Positions 8,490 to 18,770 of a stretch of 64,000 nt of DNA are shown here, piece after piece. Position 1 is the first letter of the stretch; each line of letters begins with the position of its first letter. Location: assembly GCA_023213195.1 (NCBI GenBank), contig CP096135.1:2910842-2974841 (forward strand). The letters are read 5' to 3'. A program made the translations under genes and the position numbers. The DNA is from Sphingobacteriales bacterium JAD_PAG50586_3 (lineage in GTDB: Bacteria; Bacteroidota; Bacteroidia; CAMBQF01). Under the pieces are notes generated by a model that saw only the letters and a program-made list of their open reading frames with translations, did not search any database and had not been told where the DNA came from.

Positions 8490-11486
8490 ATGGCCGAAAC
8501 ATCAGCGCCTAAACGATTAAGTAAAGTAGCAGCCGAATTCAACATCAGCTTACCGCATCTTGTTGAATTTTTATCAGGCAAAGGACACAACTACAGCAAC
8601 CCTAACGAGAAGTTGCCGGAGGAAGTCTATAGCCTTGCTTTAAAAGAGTTTGGGGGCGACAAAGCGGTTAAAGAGCAAGCCCAAAAATTCCAGGAAACAA
8701 CCCTTCGTACCCAACGCCAGGCGGTGGTTCTTGACGAAGAAACGGTTACGCAAAAGGATAAACGCCGCGATGCGGAGGAAGATGAAGTTCTGATTAAAAA
8801 CATCAACACTACACCTAAAACCGTTGCCAAAGAAAAAACAGAGGTTAAGGCCGAAGTGAAACCTGAGGTAAAAGCGGAAGTTAAAGTAGAACCAGAACCG
8901 GTAGCAGAAATACCGGCTCCTGTTGTTGAAGAAAAACCCCAACCAGAGCCTGAAAAAGTTGAAGCGGAAGCTGAAACAACAGGCCCTAAAGTATTGGGTA
9001 AGATAGATTTATCTGAAATAAACAGCAAAACCCGCCCTGATAAAAAGAAAGCCGAAGAAAAACCGGCTGCCAAGGGCAAGGGTGCTAAAAAAGTAGAAAA
9101 GGTTGAAGAGGTTGTAGAAGAGGTAAAACCAAAAGCTAAAGAAAAAGCAAAAGAAGTTGTTGCCGAACCTGTAGCCGAAGTTGTTAAACCTGCAGAAGTA
9201 GCCCCTCCTGTTGAAGAGCCTAAAAGCCAAGAGCCGGAACACCACGAGACTAAGTTCTCTGTGCTATCGGGCCCTACAATTTTAGGTAAAATAGAACTGC
9301 CTAAGCCTATAGAGAAGAAGAAACCACAACCGGTTGCTTCATCGCGCGATGGCTAAGGCAGGCGAAAAGAAAAACGTAAGCGTTTACCTACCCCGGGCAC
9401 CCAAACCAACACAGGTGGTGGTGGCAATACCGGCGGTGGCGGTGGTAACAACCAAAACCGTGGACCTGCGGGTGGCGGTGGTAATAACCAAAACCGTGGT
9501 CCGGGCGGCCAAAACCGTGGTCCGGGTGGGCAAAACCGTGGCCCGGGACAAAACCGTGGACCTGTTGTGCCTAAAGCACCACTTACTGAAGAAGAAGTTC
9601 AAAAGCAGATTAAAGAAACACTGGCCCGCTTAGCCGACCGTGGTAACAAATCTAAAGGCGCCAAATACCGCCGCGAGAAACGTGACCTTGTTAGTGAGCG
9701 TAAGCAGGTGCAGATGGAGCAAGACGAACTGGAGAAACAAATACTAAAGGTTACTGAGTTTGTAACCGCTAACGAACTTTCTAAAATGATGGGTGTTGGG
9801 GTTACCGATGTAATCTCTACCTGTATGAGTTTGGGTATGTTTGTTTCTATCAACCAGCGTTTAGATGCTGAAGCCCTTGCTATTGTTGCCGAAGAGTTTG
9901 GCTTTAAAGTAGAATTTATTAGTGCAGAAGTATCAGAAGCTATAAAAGAAGTTCCTGATAACGAAGAAGATTTAGTTTCTCGTTCGCCTATTGTTACCGT
10001 TATGGGCCACGTTGACCACGGTAAAACATCGCTACTTGACTACGTGCGTAAAGCAAACGTAATTGCAGGCGAGGCCGGTGGTATTACCCAGCATATTGGC
10101 GCTTACAGCGTAGAGATAGAAGACGGGCGACATATTACCTTCTTAGATACTCCCGGTCACGAGGCGTTTACCGCCATGCGTGCCCGCGGTGCTAAAGTAA
10201 CCGACATTGCCATTATAGTAATTGCCGCTGACGATAGCGTGATGCCCCAAACCATTGAGGCTATTAACCACGCACAGGCCGCAAACGTACCAATGGTATT
10301 TGCAATTAATAAAGTTGATAAGCCGGGCGCTAACCCTGAGAAGATTAAGGAGCAGCTTGCCGGTATGAATATTTTGGTTGAAGACTGGGGTGGTAAATTC
10401 CAGTGCCAGGAAATTTCGGCCAAGCAGGGTTTAAACATCAACCTGCTGTTAGAAAAAGTATTGCTTGAAGCGGAATTGCTTGAGTTAAAAGCTAACCCAA
10501 AACGTAACGCTTCAGGTACTATTATAGAGTCTACGCTTGATAAAGGCCGTGGTTATGTATCAACCATATTAGTACACAATGGCACACTGCGTGTTGGCGA
10601 TGTATTGTTGGCAGGTGCCCACACAGGCCGCGTAAAAGCTATGTTTAATGAACGTGGCGGTGCTTTAAAAGAAGCAGGCCCGGCTACCCCGGTAGTTATT
10701 TTAGGTTTAAGCGGAGCCCCACAAGCAGGCGATTTGTTTAACGTAATGAATGACGAGCGTGAAGCCCGCGATATTGCTACCAAGCGTACGCAGCTACAAC
10801 GCGAGCAGGGCTTACGTACCCATAAACACATTACCCTTGACGAGATTGGACGCCGTATTGCAATTGGCGACTTTAAAGAGCTTAACGTTATTGTTAAAGG
10901 CGACGTGGATGGTTCTATCGAGGCACTTTCTGACTCGTTATTGAAACTATCTACCCCGCAAATACAGGTAAACATCATCCACAAATCAGTTGGTGCGGTT
11001 ACAGAAAGCGACGTATTGTTAGCTTCTGCATCTAACGCAATTGTGGTAGCCTTCCAGGTTCGTCCTTCGCCGGCTGCACGCCGCTTAGCCGAGCAGGAAG
11101 AGATTGAGATACGTCAGTACTCAATTATATACAACGCTATAGAGGAAGTAAAAGCCGCTATGGAGGGTATGTTATCGCCTGAGATTGAGGAGAAAGTAGT
11201 TTGCAACATTGAGATACGCGATGTATTTAAGATTACGAAAGTAGGTACTGTTGCGGGCTGTATGGTTCTTGATGGTAAAGTACACCGTAACACCAAAATA
11301 CGCCTTATCCGCGATGGTATTGTAATCTACAACGGTATGCTAGGCTCACTAAAACGTTTTAAAGACGATGTGAAAGAAGTTGCTGCAGGCTTTGAGTGTG
11401 GCTTGAATATTGAAAACTTTAACGATATGAAAGTTGGCGATATTATTGAAGGCTACGAAGAAGTAGAAGTTAAAAAGAAACTGTAG
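8490..11486 (+). CDS. infB: translation initiation factor IF-2 (internal TAA)
   Basis: IF-2 is the GTPase that brings initiator tRNA to the ribosome. The single frame is 998 residues long: an N-terminal helical domain (about 1-50), a long low-complexity K/E/P/A-rich linker (about 75-300), a G/N/Q/R-rich stretch (about 305-358), IF2-N domains, then the G domain with [17 protein letters not shown] and NKVDKPGA, and domains II-IV. An in-frame TAA at 9354-9356 (after SSRDG) interrupts the linker, but the same frame continues directly as [14 protein letters not shown], so one base change (probably AAA or CAA in the true sequence) is enough to explain it. A perfect terminator follows at 11531. Confidence 0.94.
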
Positions 11487-11501
11487 TCTGAACCGCAGAT
11501 T
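11486..11501 (+). repeat. GTCTGAACCGCAGATT repeat, single copy
   Basis: The sequence starts at the last base of the infB stop codon. The same word opens and, inverted, closes the elements at 51479-51891 and 53005-53211. No inverted partner was found nearby here. Confidence 0.7.
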
Positions 11502-11530
11502 TAAACAGATTCTTAAGATTATAAGATTTC

Positions 11531-11559
11531 AAACGCACAAGGCAACTTGTGCGTTTTTT
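11531..11559 (+). terminator. intrinsic terminator after infB
   Basis: An 11-bp perfect stem (AAACGCACAAG at 11531-11541, its complement at 11546-11556) with loop GCAA runs into T residues. It closes the rimP-nusA-infB operon. Confidence 0.85.
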
Positions 11560-11646
11560 ATTTGTATAACTTACTGTAAATTAACCTACAACATTCTGTT
11601 AGTTGTGCTTTTTATACACTATAAGCTATACGCTACCAGCTATAAG

Positions 11647-12990
11647 CTAAATTTCCTTCACCGTTAGCTGCGCAATAGTCTGCTGCACCACAACCACTGC
11701 TTTGCCTTTGGTAATGTAACCGGTAAGCGCGGTAGCATCGTATACCGTGCCGGCAATCTCTATCTTACCCGCAGGGCGTAAATCGGTATAAGCAATACCT
11801 TCTGCTCCTATCAAAGAGTTGTATTGGGTTGAGCTTACATAACCCTTGCTGCTGCGTTGTTCCGATAGTAAAGCCACCCTGCTAAACATGCGGGTATTAA
11901 ACAGCTTATAAGCTGCCCAAATGCTACCACCAAGCCCTACAAAGGTAGATATGGTTACCAGCGTTAACGATGCTACTACTGTATCACCATCAACATGAGA
12001 AAAATCAAACCCAACATTACCAATTAAGCTAAGTGTTAAACCACATACCATTAATGCTATGCCGCTAATGCCTAACACACCAAAACCGGGTATGGCGAAC
12101 AGTTCGACCATAAGTAGTATAACCCCTACAATAAAAACCACAATCTCCCAATTAGCGGCAAGGCCCTCTAAGTACAGCGGGGCAAAGTATAGCACAGCGC
12201 CTGTAACAGCAATTACCAATGGCAAACCAATACCAGGCTGTTGTAATTCAAAATATAGGCCACCAATAATCATCAGTATAAGGATACCACTAACAGCAGG
12301 GCTTATCAGGAAGTTAATCAGCTTATCCAAGGTGGTAGGCTTGTATTCTATCACCTCGTAATTGGTAATACCCGCGTGTTGCAATACACCTTCTAAATTC
12401 TCGGTAATGCCCTCACAATAGTTGTTTTTTAATGCTTCTGATGCAGTGAAGGTCAACACTTTACCCGAGTCATTTATACCTTCAATATAAGTACGTGGAT
12501 CAACCATAGCCTCGGCAATTAAAGGGTTGCGACCGTTCTTTTCAGCCGTAGAGCGCATAATAGACCGCATATACGATTGATACTTATCGGGCATAATCTG
12601 CCCTTCGCCGTTCACCACACTGGCTGCTCCAATATTGGCACCCTGGCGCATATAAATACTATCGCACGCAATAGCAATCAATGCCCCGGCTGATGCTGCA
12701 TTGTTATTGATAAACACATAAACAGGTATAGGCGAGTTTAATATCTTGGTGCGAATAGAATCGGCAGCATCAAGCATACCGCCATAGGTGTTCAGTTGTA
12801 GCAATATAATATCGGCCTTGGCTTCTTTAGCTTCGGCAAAGGCTTTCTTGGTTAATCGCCAGGTAGGCGGCGCTATTTCATCGGCTATGGTAAACGTAAA
12901 AACACGCTTCTTCTCTACCCCGCTTTGCGCAAAGGCTGTGGCACTAAACAATAATACAAGGACAAAAAGAAGTGTTGCTTTAGCTTTCAT
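11647..12990 (-). CDS. NfeD-like membrane serine protease (ClpP/SppA class)
   Basis: A 447-residue membrane protein of the long NfeD (1510-N/1510-C) type. A signal peptide (1-21, AFAQ) is followed by a crotonase/ClpP-fold protease domain (about 28-235) with the nucleophile Ser in NNAASAGALIAIA and a Lys in MPDKYQSYMRS about 40 residues later, matching the Ser-Lys dyad of archaeal 1510-N. Then come several membrane helices (about 240-370) and a C-terminal OB-like NfeD domain (about 385-447, with GAEGIAYTDLRPAGKIEI). Family members cut membrane stomatin-like proteins; no stomatin gene is adjacent. It lies six bases after the upstream cytochrome/monooxygenase gene and probably shares its transcript. 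Confidence 0.85.
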   Translation of the reverse strand: MKAKATLLFVLVLLFSATAFAQSGVEKKRVFTFTIADEIAPPTWRLTKKAFAEAKEAKADIILLQLNTYGGMLDAADSIRTKILNSPIPVYVFINNNAASAGALIAIACDSIYMRQGANIGAASVVNGEGQIMPDKYQSYMRSIMRSTAEKNGRNPLIAEAMVDPRTYIEGINDSGKVLTFTASEALKNNYCEGITENLEGVLQHAGITNYEVIEYKPTTLDKLINFLISPAVSGILILMIIGGLYFELQQPGIGLPLVIAVTGAVLYFAPLYLEGLAANWEIVVFIVGVILLMVELFAIPGFGVLGISGIALMVCGLTLSLIGNVGFDFSHVDGDTVVASLTLVTISTFVGLGGSIWAAYKLFNTRMFSRVALLSEQRSSKGYVSSTQYNSLIGAEGIAYTDLRPAGKIEIAGTVYDATALTGYITKGKAVVVVQQTIAQLTVKEI

Positions 12991-12996
12991 AGTTCA

Positions 12997-14370
12997 TCAT
13001 TCTAACGGTATATCCTCATCTCCCGGCTTATAGTTTACATACACACATATCAACTGAAACATTTCATCTGTAGTGCGCATGCTGCCATCGCGTTCCCTTA
13101 TCTCCTTTGGCGGATTGTTGGGGTTATTGGGATTTTGTATGGTATTATCGTAAACACCTTCGGCCACAATGCGTGAGCCTGCCGGTATCTTAACCATCTT
13201 TTTAAAGGTATAAAAATACTGCCACCTAAAGTCCCAATTGTTTATGCGTACCAGCTTAATGGTATCGCCGTTAGGTGTTAGTGCATACGCCTTAAAGCTT
13301 TTGCCTATAAGGTGCATGTGGGGTATTACCGTAAGCAACGATATATCTTTTTCAATAACCAATTCAGCCTTAAACTCCTTTACCGTGTTGGGTGGCACAA
13401 TAAGCTGCGGCGTAACTTCGGCCCTTTTGCCGGTGCTAAGCGTGCCTATAATAAACTCGCCCGTAGGCCGCTCCGGCGGGGTTTTACTAAAGTATATGTT
13501 AAAGTACGAGCTATCGCTGGCATCTATTGGCGTAGGGCCATAGTGCATATCATTAAGATACAATGCGCCCGTAGCTTTAAAGCGGTAGCCCCCAATTCCG
13601 TTTGGGTACATATACGGCTCGGTGCCCGGCAGGTAATTACTAACCGATGGGGTCATTAGCGGGTAGCTGCCATCATCGTTAAGCAAACCTATACGCTTAT
13701 GTATTTCGGCTGCCATACCCGTTTGCTGATCGGCCAGCATGGTTTTATCATGCGCAGTATTTTTCTTGCCCGGCTCATAACTAAGCAGGTGCGTATTAAC
13801 ATGGTGAATAACCTTGCGGTTGCCCGGCACATACTCTATGTACTGCACAAAGGTGTCCTTAGCCATTTTATAGGGCAGCTTCATCACCATAAAATTATCA
13901 GTGTTGTTGCCTTTTATAACGTAGGGCTTATCCATCGCTATAACCAAATCGGGCTTGCGGTTGGTAAAAGGGTTCGCAAAGTTAGTGGGTGGTTTCACCT
14001 TAGTAGTATCGCCCGGTTGCATGCCTTGGTCAACCCAAAAGCCAATGGTTTTAATCTCGTTATCAGTAAGCACCTTCTCCCCAATAAAATGCGAGTATGT
14101 TGGGTCGGCAGGCCACGGCGGCATATAGCGTGTTTGCGTTACGGCTTTAATTAGCGATGCCCTGTTGCGCACCTCTTTATAGGTGATTAGCTTGAACGGG
14201 GCAATATTATCGTCGCGGTGGCAGGGCGTGCAATTGCTGTGGATAATAGGCGCTATATGGTCGGCAAAGGTGGGGTTGGCAGGTAACTCATCAACCTTAG
14301 GATTGCTGTTGGTACAGGCCGCAAACCAAAGAGGTAAAAAAAATAAAATATGTTTTAATGATAACCGCAT
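12997..14370 (-). CDS. lipoprotein fusing a c-type haem site to a copper type II monooxygenase domain
   Basis: The 457-residue protein begins with a lipobox (FAAC, Cys19) and so is exported and lipidated. CTPCH at 47-51 is a covalent haem c site. The rest resembles the two-domain copper type II ascorbate-dependent monooxygenases (peptidylglycine and dopamine monooxygenases): His189-His190 and His276 (MHYG) match the first copper site, and His351, His353 (HMH) and Met437 match the second. All six expected ligands are thus present. The physiological substrate is unknown. The start is the ATG at 14370, since an upstream TTG lies in the TAAGTTTG promoter element (14386-14393). TGA is the stop. 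Confidence 0.8.
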   Translation of the reverse strand: MRLSLKHILFFLPLWFAACTNSNPKVDELPANPTFADHIAPIIHSNCTPCHRDDNIAPFKLITYKEVRNRASLIKAVTQTRYMPPWPADPTYSHFIGEKVLTDNEIKTIGFWVDQGMQPGDTTKVKPPTNFANPFTNRKPDLVIAMDKPYVIKGNNTDNFMVMKLPYKMAKDTFVQYIEYVPGNRKVIHHVNTHLLSYEPGKKNTAHDKTMLADQQTGMAAEIHKRIGLLNDDGSYPLMTPSVSNYLPGTEPYMYPNGIGGYRFKATGALYLNDMHYGPTPIDASDSSYFNIYFSKTPPERPTGEFIIGTLSTGKRAEVTPQLIVPPNTVKEFKAELVIEKDISLLTVIPHMHLIGKSFKAYALTPNGDTIKLVRINNWDFRWQYFYTFKKMVKIPAGSRIVAEGVYDNTIQNPNNPNNPPKEIRERDGSMRTTDEMFQLICVYVNYKPGDEDIPLE

Positions 14371-14519
14371 AGTACGTATACTTTGCAAACTTAGCTAATA
14401 GTGCAATGTGCATTACATATTTCCGACAAAAGCCTAAAACTGTCCCAAACTAAAAAAATACACCGCCCGTTTATGGAATGGTAATGTAAAACCAATCATT
14501 ATAACAAACCATCCTGTAT

Positions 14520-16109
14520 ATGAAAGCCAAAGCTATAATTGTGGCATGCCTGCTACTATGCATTTTTGCCGCCTGCACCACAACAGATGATGCCCCAAAA
14601 ACCTACATCAGCAAAGCAAACCCGGTTAACGATTATGCCTACAGCTATGTTGATACGGTAGCCGCAGAAACAGCATTGCCCGTTAATACATCTCCAAAAA
14701 TTGAAATGGAAAATTTCTGCGATGAGATTATTAGCGACGAACCTATAAAAGACAGTGACTTACCCCCACCATTGGGTTTATTGGCCAATAAACCATCGGC
14801 AATTCAAAAAATGGTAGACTATATAGTTAAGGAAAATACCAATGTTTTTACGGTTGATATTGCTACGGGTAACCAATTAGTATGTGCTAAAGGCACTAAG
14901 ATAACAGTACCTGCCAATGCGTTTGTTTATGCAAATGGTGCCGAAGTAAAAGACCCTGTATTGCTTTCTGTTGGGGAGTTTTTGTCTAAGGCTGATTTTA
15001 TTATGGCAGGCCTTACCAGCATGTCTGGCGAGGAAATGATAGAAAGCTCGGGCATGTTTTTTATTAGTGCCGAAGCTAAAGGCAAGCAGGTACAGCTTAA
15101 ACCTGATAAACGCATTACCATAGAACTGGCCGATACCGCAGGCGTATATAGCGATACCCGAATATTTACCAGTAACTCTGCCATTGCTAATGTTCCACCT
15201 ACAAACTGGACACCTACCAACCTGTTCAGCAAAAACACTATGCAGCAACAGGCTATTACAACCCGTTTTTTAGACATGGAAGCGCACAAAATAATTGCAC
15301 CCACTACAACAGGAAAGAAATTTAAACCAACCGATAGGGAATACCTGCCGGGGGTTACGTTATATGTTATTAATATGGATAATGATAGTGCCAACACTCG
15401 GTTCTTTTTCGATGTCAGGTATAAGAAAACAGCTTACTTCAGTTTTATAAAGCAACCCTTTATTAAAGAAAAAGCCTACGAGCCAATACTTACCATGGCC
15501 GATTGGGACACGCTGAAAATTGTAACTACTATTGATGATAAAGGACGGATGGTTGATATTAATTGCGAAGCCAAAAGCCTTACCGGCGATAATGCCCAAA
15601 AGCTAAATAAAATATTAATGCCCAACAAAGGCTTTAAAATGATTAAGCAAAGGCATACCGAAACTACCGATTATGTTGTAACTGCGGTAAAAGTAAGCAA
15701 CGCTGCCCTCCAGGCTGCCGCACCAAAAAACCAATTTGAGGTAAGCGCCCTTTCGTGGATAAACTGCGACCGCTTTTTAAACTCAGGCAAAGAGCTTATT
15801 ACAATGACCCTGGACCAAAAAACAGATACCGGCTACCAATATTATTGTGTATTTAAAAACATAAACTCTGTAATGCCAGCATACTATGTGCAAGGCTACT
15901 GGGGTTTTCCTAATGTTCCTAAAAACGAAGAAGTGGTAATTGTAGGGGTTAAAAATGGAAAAGATTTGCCGGGGCTGTTTACAGCTAATACCAAAATTTG
16001 CGGCACAGTTAAGGTTGGAGAATTTATTCCTTACACTCCCGAAGCTATGAAAAATGAGTTAGACAACAGGCTATCGGCCAAGCAAACAGAGGAAGTAAGC
16101 AAAAAATAA
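14520..16109 (+). CDS. conserved lipoprotein, first of a tandem paralogous pair
   Basis: A 529-residue lipoprotein (lipobox IFAAC, Cys19) of unrecognised function. It shares its layout with the next gene: a disordered acidic N-terminus, then a conserved core around residues 110-220. There GNQLVCAKGTKITVPANAF is followed by FLSKADFIMAGLTSMSGEEM and IESSGMFFISAEAKGKQV. This core resembles the ZU5-like beta domain of Bacteroidota surface proteins (inference). A second region near 400-440 contains LSWINCDRFLNSGKE, matched by LNWINIDRFLKQTEP in the partner. It is 63 bases upstream of that partner and most likely co-transcribed. Confidence 0.7.
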   Translation: MKAKAIIVACLLLCIFAACTTTDDAPKTYISKANPVNDYAYSYVDTVAAETALPVNTSPKIEMENFCDEIISDEPIKDSDLPPPLGLLANKPSAIQKMVDYIVKENTNVFTVDIATGNQLVCAKGTKITVPANAFVYANGAEVKDPVLLSVGEFLSKADFIMAGLTSMSGEEMIESSGMFFISAEAKGKQVQLKPDKRITIELADTAGVYSDTRIFTSNSAIANVPPTNWTPTNLFSKNTMQQQAITTRFLDMEAHKIIAPTTTGKKFKPTDREYLPGVTLYVINMDNDSANTRFFFDVRYKKTAYFSFIKQPFIKEKAYEPILTMADWDTLKIVTTIDDKGRMVDINCEAKSLTGDNAQKLNKILMPNKGFKMIKQRHTETTDYVVTAVKVSNAALQAAAPKNQFEVSALSWINCDRFLNSGKELITMTLDQKTDTGYQYYCVFKNINSVMPAYYVQGYWGFPNVPKNEEVVIVGVKNGKDLPGLFTANTKICGTVKVGEFIPYTPEAMKNELDNRLSAKQTEEVSKK

Positions 16110-16172
16110 ATTTGGATATAAAATAACCAATAGGTAAATTACGTTAACTAAATAACCTAAAACCATTGAGCC

Positions 16173-17813
16173 ATGAAAACCGGGGTTATTATTTCTGCTA
16201 TTGCCTTAGCTGCAAGCCTTGTTGCCTGCACATCGCCCGAAAAAGAAGTTGGGACTACTACCTCCAATACCGCACCTGTTGCGGCGGCTGAAACTAAGCA
16301 ACCCGAACCCCAACCCGTTGCCCCACCCGTTGACTATGCCTATAGTTATACCGAGGAAAAGGAACATCCCTCCCTATATTTTCCAACCTATGCAGATACC
16401 CCATTAGAATTGCCTGAACCTGTTGCTACTTTTAGTAGAACAGACAATATTATCGAGCCTGAAAAAAACACCGAAGTTACTCCGGTTGAAGACAACACCG
16501 TAGCTAGCCTCTTTGATTACATAGCGCAGCAAAACACCACCAGCAATCAAATTAATGGCCTGTTTGGCGGGGTAGTTACCGGCAAGCAGGGTACTACCTT
16601 ATACATTCCGCGCGAGGCTTTTGAAACACTGGATAGCGTTGATGTTGACGGCCCTGTTACTATCACCTTTCAGGAATATTTTAGCAAGGCTGATTTTATA
16701 CTGGCAGGACTTAGCAGCACCAGCGGCGATAAAATGATTGAAAGCTCTGGCATGTTCAATGTTAAAGTTACCACTGCCGATGGTAAAGAAGTGCGCCTGA
16801 AAAAAGGCAAAACCCTTCGCCTTTCGCTACCCAAAAATAAAAAGGCGTTAAAAGGTTCTCAAACATTTTATGGCGAAAAAGCCCATAGTAATTCCAATGC
16901 ACCCGCTAACTGGCAGGTAGCAGGGTTTGCTTTACAAACAACCAAAAAAGCCCAGCCTAAAGAATGGGGTAAGCTTAAAAGCCGCATATCTTTTTACATT
17001 GCGCCCCAATACAAGATAAGCCAGTACTATAAAAGTAACGAGCCTGGCAAGGCCTATGTTGCCGTAATGGAACCTAACGCCATGAAAAAAGCAGAGAAAA
17101 ACCTGCTTAGGTATTTTGATGAGCGCCATAGATACGACAATTACTTTAGGAGCATGTTCCATAAAAAGAAACTGCAAGATGCCATAACCGGCATGGAAGA
17201 TTTAGACACCCTGCGGCTAACCGTAGAAATTGACGATAGAGGCAAATTGGTAAAAACAGTTGCCGAGTCTGAAACTATGGATAAAGAAGGGTTACAAAAG
17301 GTTAAAGATGCTTTTACGGTAAAGAAAATATTTAAAATGAATACCCTGCACAAAAAACAGGACGAGTACACTTTATTCATGATAAAGAACACACCCGTTG
17401 GGTACGATAAGTTTAAAGAAAGCTTTCCGGTAGGTAACCTTAACTGGATAAATATTGACCGTTTTTTAAAGCAAACCGAACCCTTAATAGCCTTAAATGT
17501 TGATGAACCACATAATGATAAAACCCTGTTTTATTGCGTATTTAACAAGCTAAACAGCATTTTACCGGGATATGTAGCTAACGGAAAGTATGCTTTCCCA
17601 TATGTCCCGGTAGGCGCAAACGTTACCATTGTAGGTGTTAAAACCGATGAAAATAAAAACTTCTCAGTAAGCATTGGCACTACTGATATTTCTGCTGCAG
17701 GTTATAAGCCCGCCCCATTTATTGCAGTAACCCCCGCCGAGTTAAAACAAAAGCTAAGCACAGCTTTTGGAGAAACACCCACACCCGCCGCGGTTACTTT
17801 AGCAACACCTTAA
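16173..17813 (+). CDS. conserved lipoprotein, second of a tandem paralogous pair
   Basis: A 546-residue lipoprotein (lipobox LVAC, Cys19) followed by a Pro/Glu-rich stretch (about 25-60). The conserved core (about 125-240) has GVVTGKQGTTLYIPREAF, EYFSKADFILAGLSSTSGDK and MIESSGMFNVK, aligning to the preceding gene. LNWINIDRFLKQTEPLIAL near 420 and the tail GKYAFPYVPVGANVTIVGVK are also shared. The function is unknown; it is probably a periplasm- or surface-facing lipoprotein. Its stop codon overlaps the stop of the convergent HMG-CoA lyase gene. Confidence 0.7.
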   Translation: MKTGVIISAIALAASLVACTSPEKEVGTTTSNTAPVAAAETKQPEPQPVAPPVDYAYSYTEEKEHPSLYFPTYADTPLELPEPVATFSRTDNIIEPEKNTEVTPVEDNTVASLFDYIAQQNTTSNQINGLFGGVVTGKQGTTLYIPREAFETLDSVDVDGPVTITFQEYFSKADFILAGLSSTSGDKMIESSGMFNVKVTTADGKEVRLKKGKTLRLSLPKNKKALKGSQTFYGEKAHSNSNAPANWQVAGFALQTTKKAQPKEWGKLKSRISFYIAPQYKISQYYKSNEPGKAYVAVMEPNAMKKAEKNLLRYFDERHRYDNYFRSMFHKKKLQDAITGMEDLDTLRLTVEIDDRGKLVKTVAESETMDKEGLQKVKDAFTVKKIFKMNTLHKKQDEYTLFMIKNTPVGYDKFKESFPVGNLNWINIDRFLKQTEPLIALNVDEPHNDKTLFYCVFNKLNSILPGYVANGKYAFPYVPVGANVTIVGVKTDENKNFSVSIGTTDISAAGYKPAPFIAVTPAELKQKLSTAFGETPTPAAVTLATP

Positions 17814-18663
17814 TGCCCTACAAATACTGATTGGGCTTCAAGCATAGAATCTGTAAACGCGGCCATGTTTAAGCCGGTTTCAATGTTGTTTTGCTCGCAG
17901 TAAGCAACCAGGTTTTCAGTAGCAAAGTTGCCGGTAAGCTTATCATCGGCCATAGGGCAACCGCCAAAGCCTTTCATAGCAGCATCAAAACGGCGGCAGC
18001 CTGCGGTGTAGGCGGCATCAACCTTACTGTGCCAATCGTCGGGCTTGGTATGTAAGTGCGCACCAAACTCAACTTCGGGCAAGGCTGGTATCAGGTAGCT
18101 AAATACACTTTTAATATCATCGGGGTTGGCAGTGCCAACGGTATCAGCAAGGGCTATATTTTTAATCCCCATTGATGCTATTTTATTGGCCCAATTGGTA
18201 ACAATCTCGGGGCTCCACTCATCGCCATAGGGGTTGCCAAAACCCATAGAAAGGTACACCAACAGGGTTTTGCCTCGTTGGTCGCACAGGTTTTTCATTT
18301 GCTCTACCGTAGCCAACGATTTTTCTATGCTGCTATTGGTATTGCGCTGCTGAAAGGTCTCTGATACAGAAAACGGAAAGCCTAAAATGCTTACTTCATC
18401 AAAAAAGCAGGCATCCATTGCGCCGCGCATATTAGCTACTATAGATAGTAGCTTGGTTTGGGTATTGCTTAACTCCAGCTTCGAAATAACCAAGGGGTAT
18501 CCTTCATTTGAGGAATAGCATAAGGCGAAACAAAGCTGCCAAAATCCAACACATCAAAGCCAACCTTTAGCAGCTTATTTATATAATCAGCCTTAACATC
18601 GGTAGGAATAAACTCTTTAATACCCTGCATTGCATCGCGCGGGCACTCTGTAATATGTATCAT
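17810..18663 (-). CDS. hydroxymethylglutaryl-CoA lyase (frameshifted)
   Basis: The enzyme splits HMG-CoA into acetoacetate and acetyl-CoA, the last step of leucine degradation. Joined length is 284 residues. The N-terminus ITECPRDAMQGI carries the conserved acidic/Arg pair. FGAHLHTKPDDW has the metal-binding His pair, and GGCPMA contains the catalytic Cys, followed by GNFATENLV. The frame breaks near 18490-18495 (CCAAGG on the plus strand), between QMKDT and VISKLELSNTQTKLL; one base is missing. A TAAATTTG promoter element at 18668-18675 ends only four bases before the ATG, so the mRNA may be leaderless. It is divergent from the AtuA-family gene. Confidence 0.9.
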
Positions 18664-18770
18664 GCGCCAAATTTACAATTTACTGTGTTAGCTAAACAAA
18701 GGAGAATACTTATAGTTTTAATTTACTATGTTGTGAAAAATAGTTTATTTAGCATAATCAAATATACACA

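Noticed and set aside
8627..9245. Minus-strand open frames opposite the infB linker
   Set aside because: They are compositional shadows of the K/E/A/P-rich linker and have no family features.
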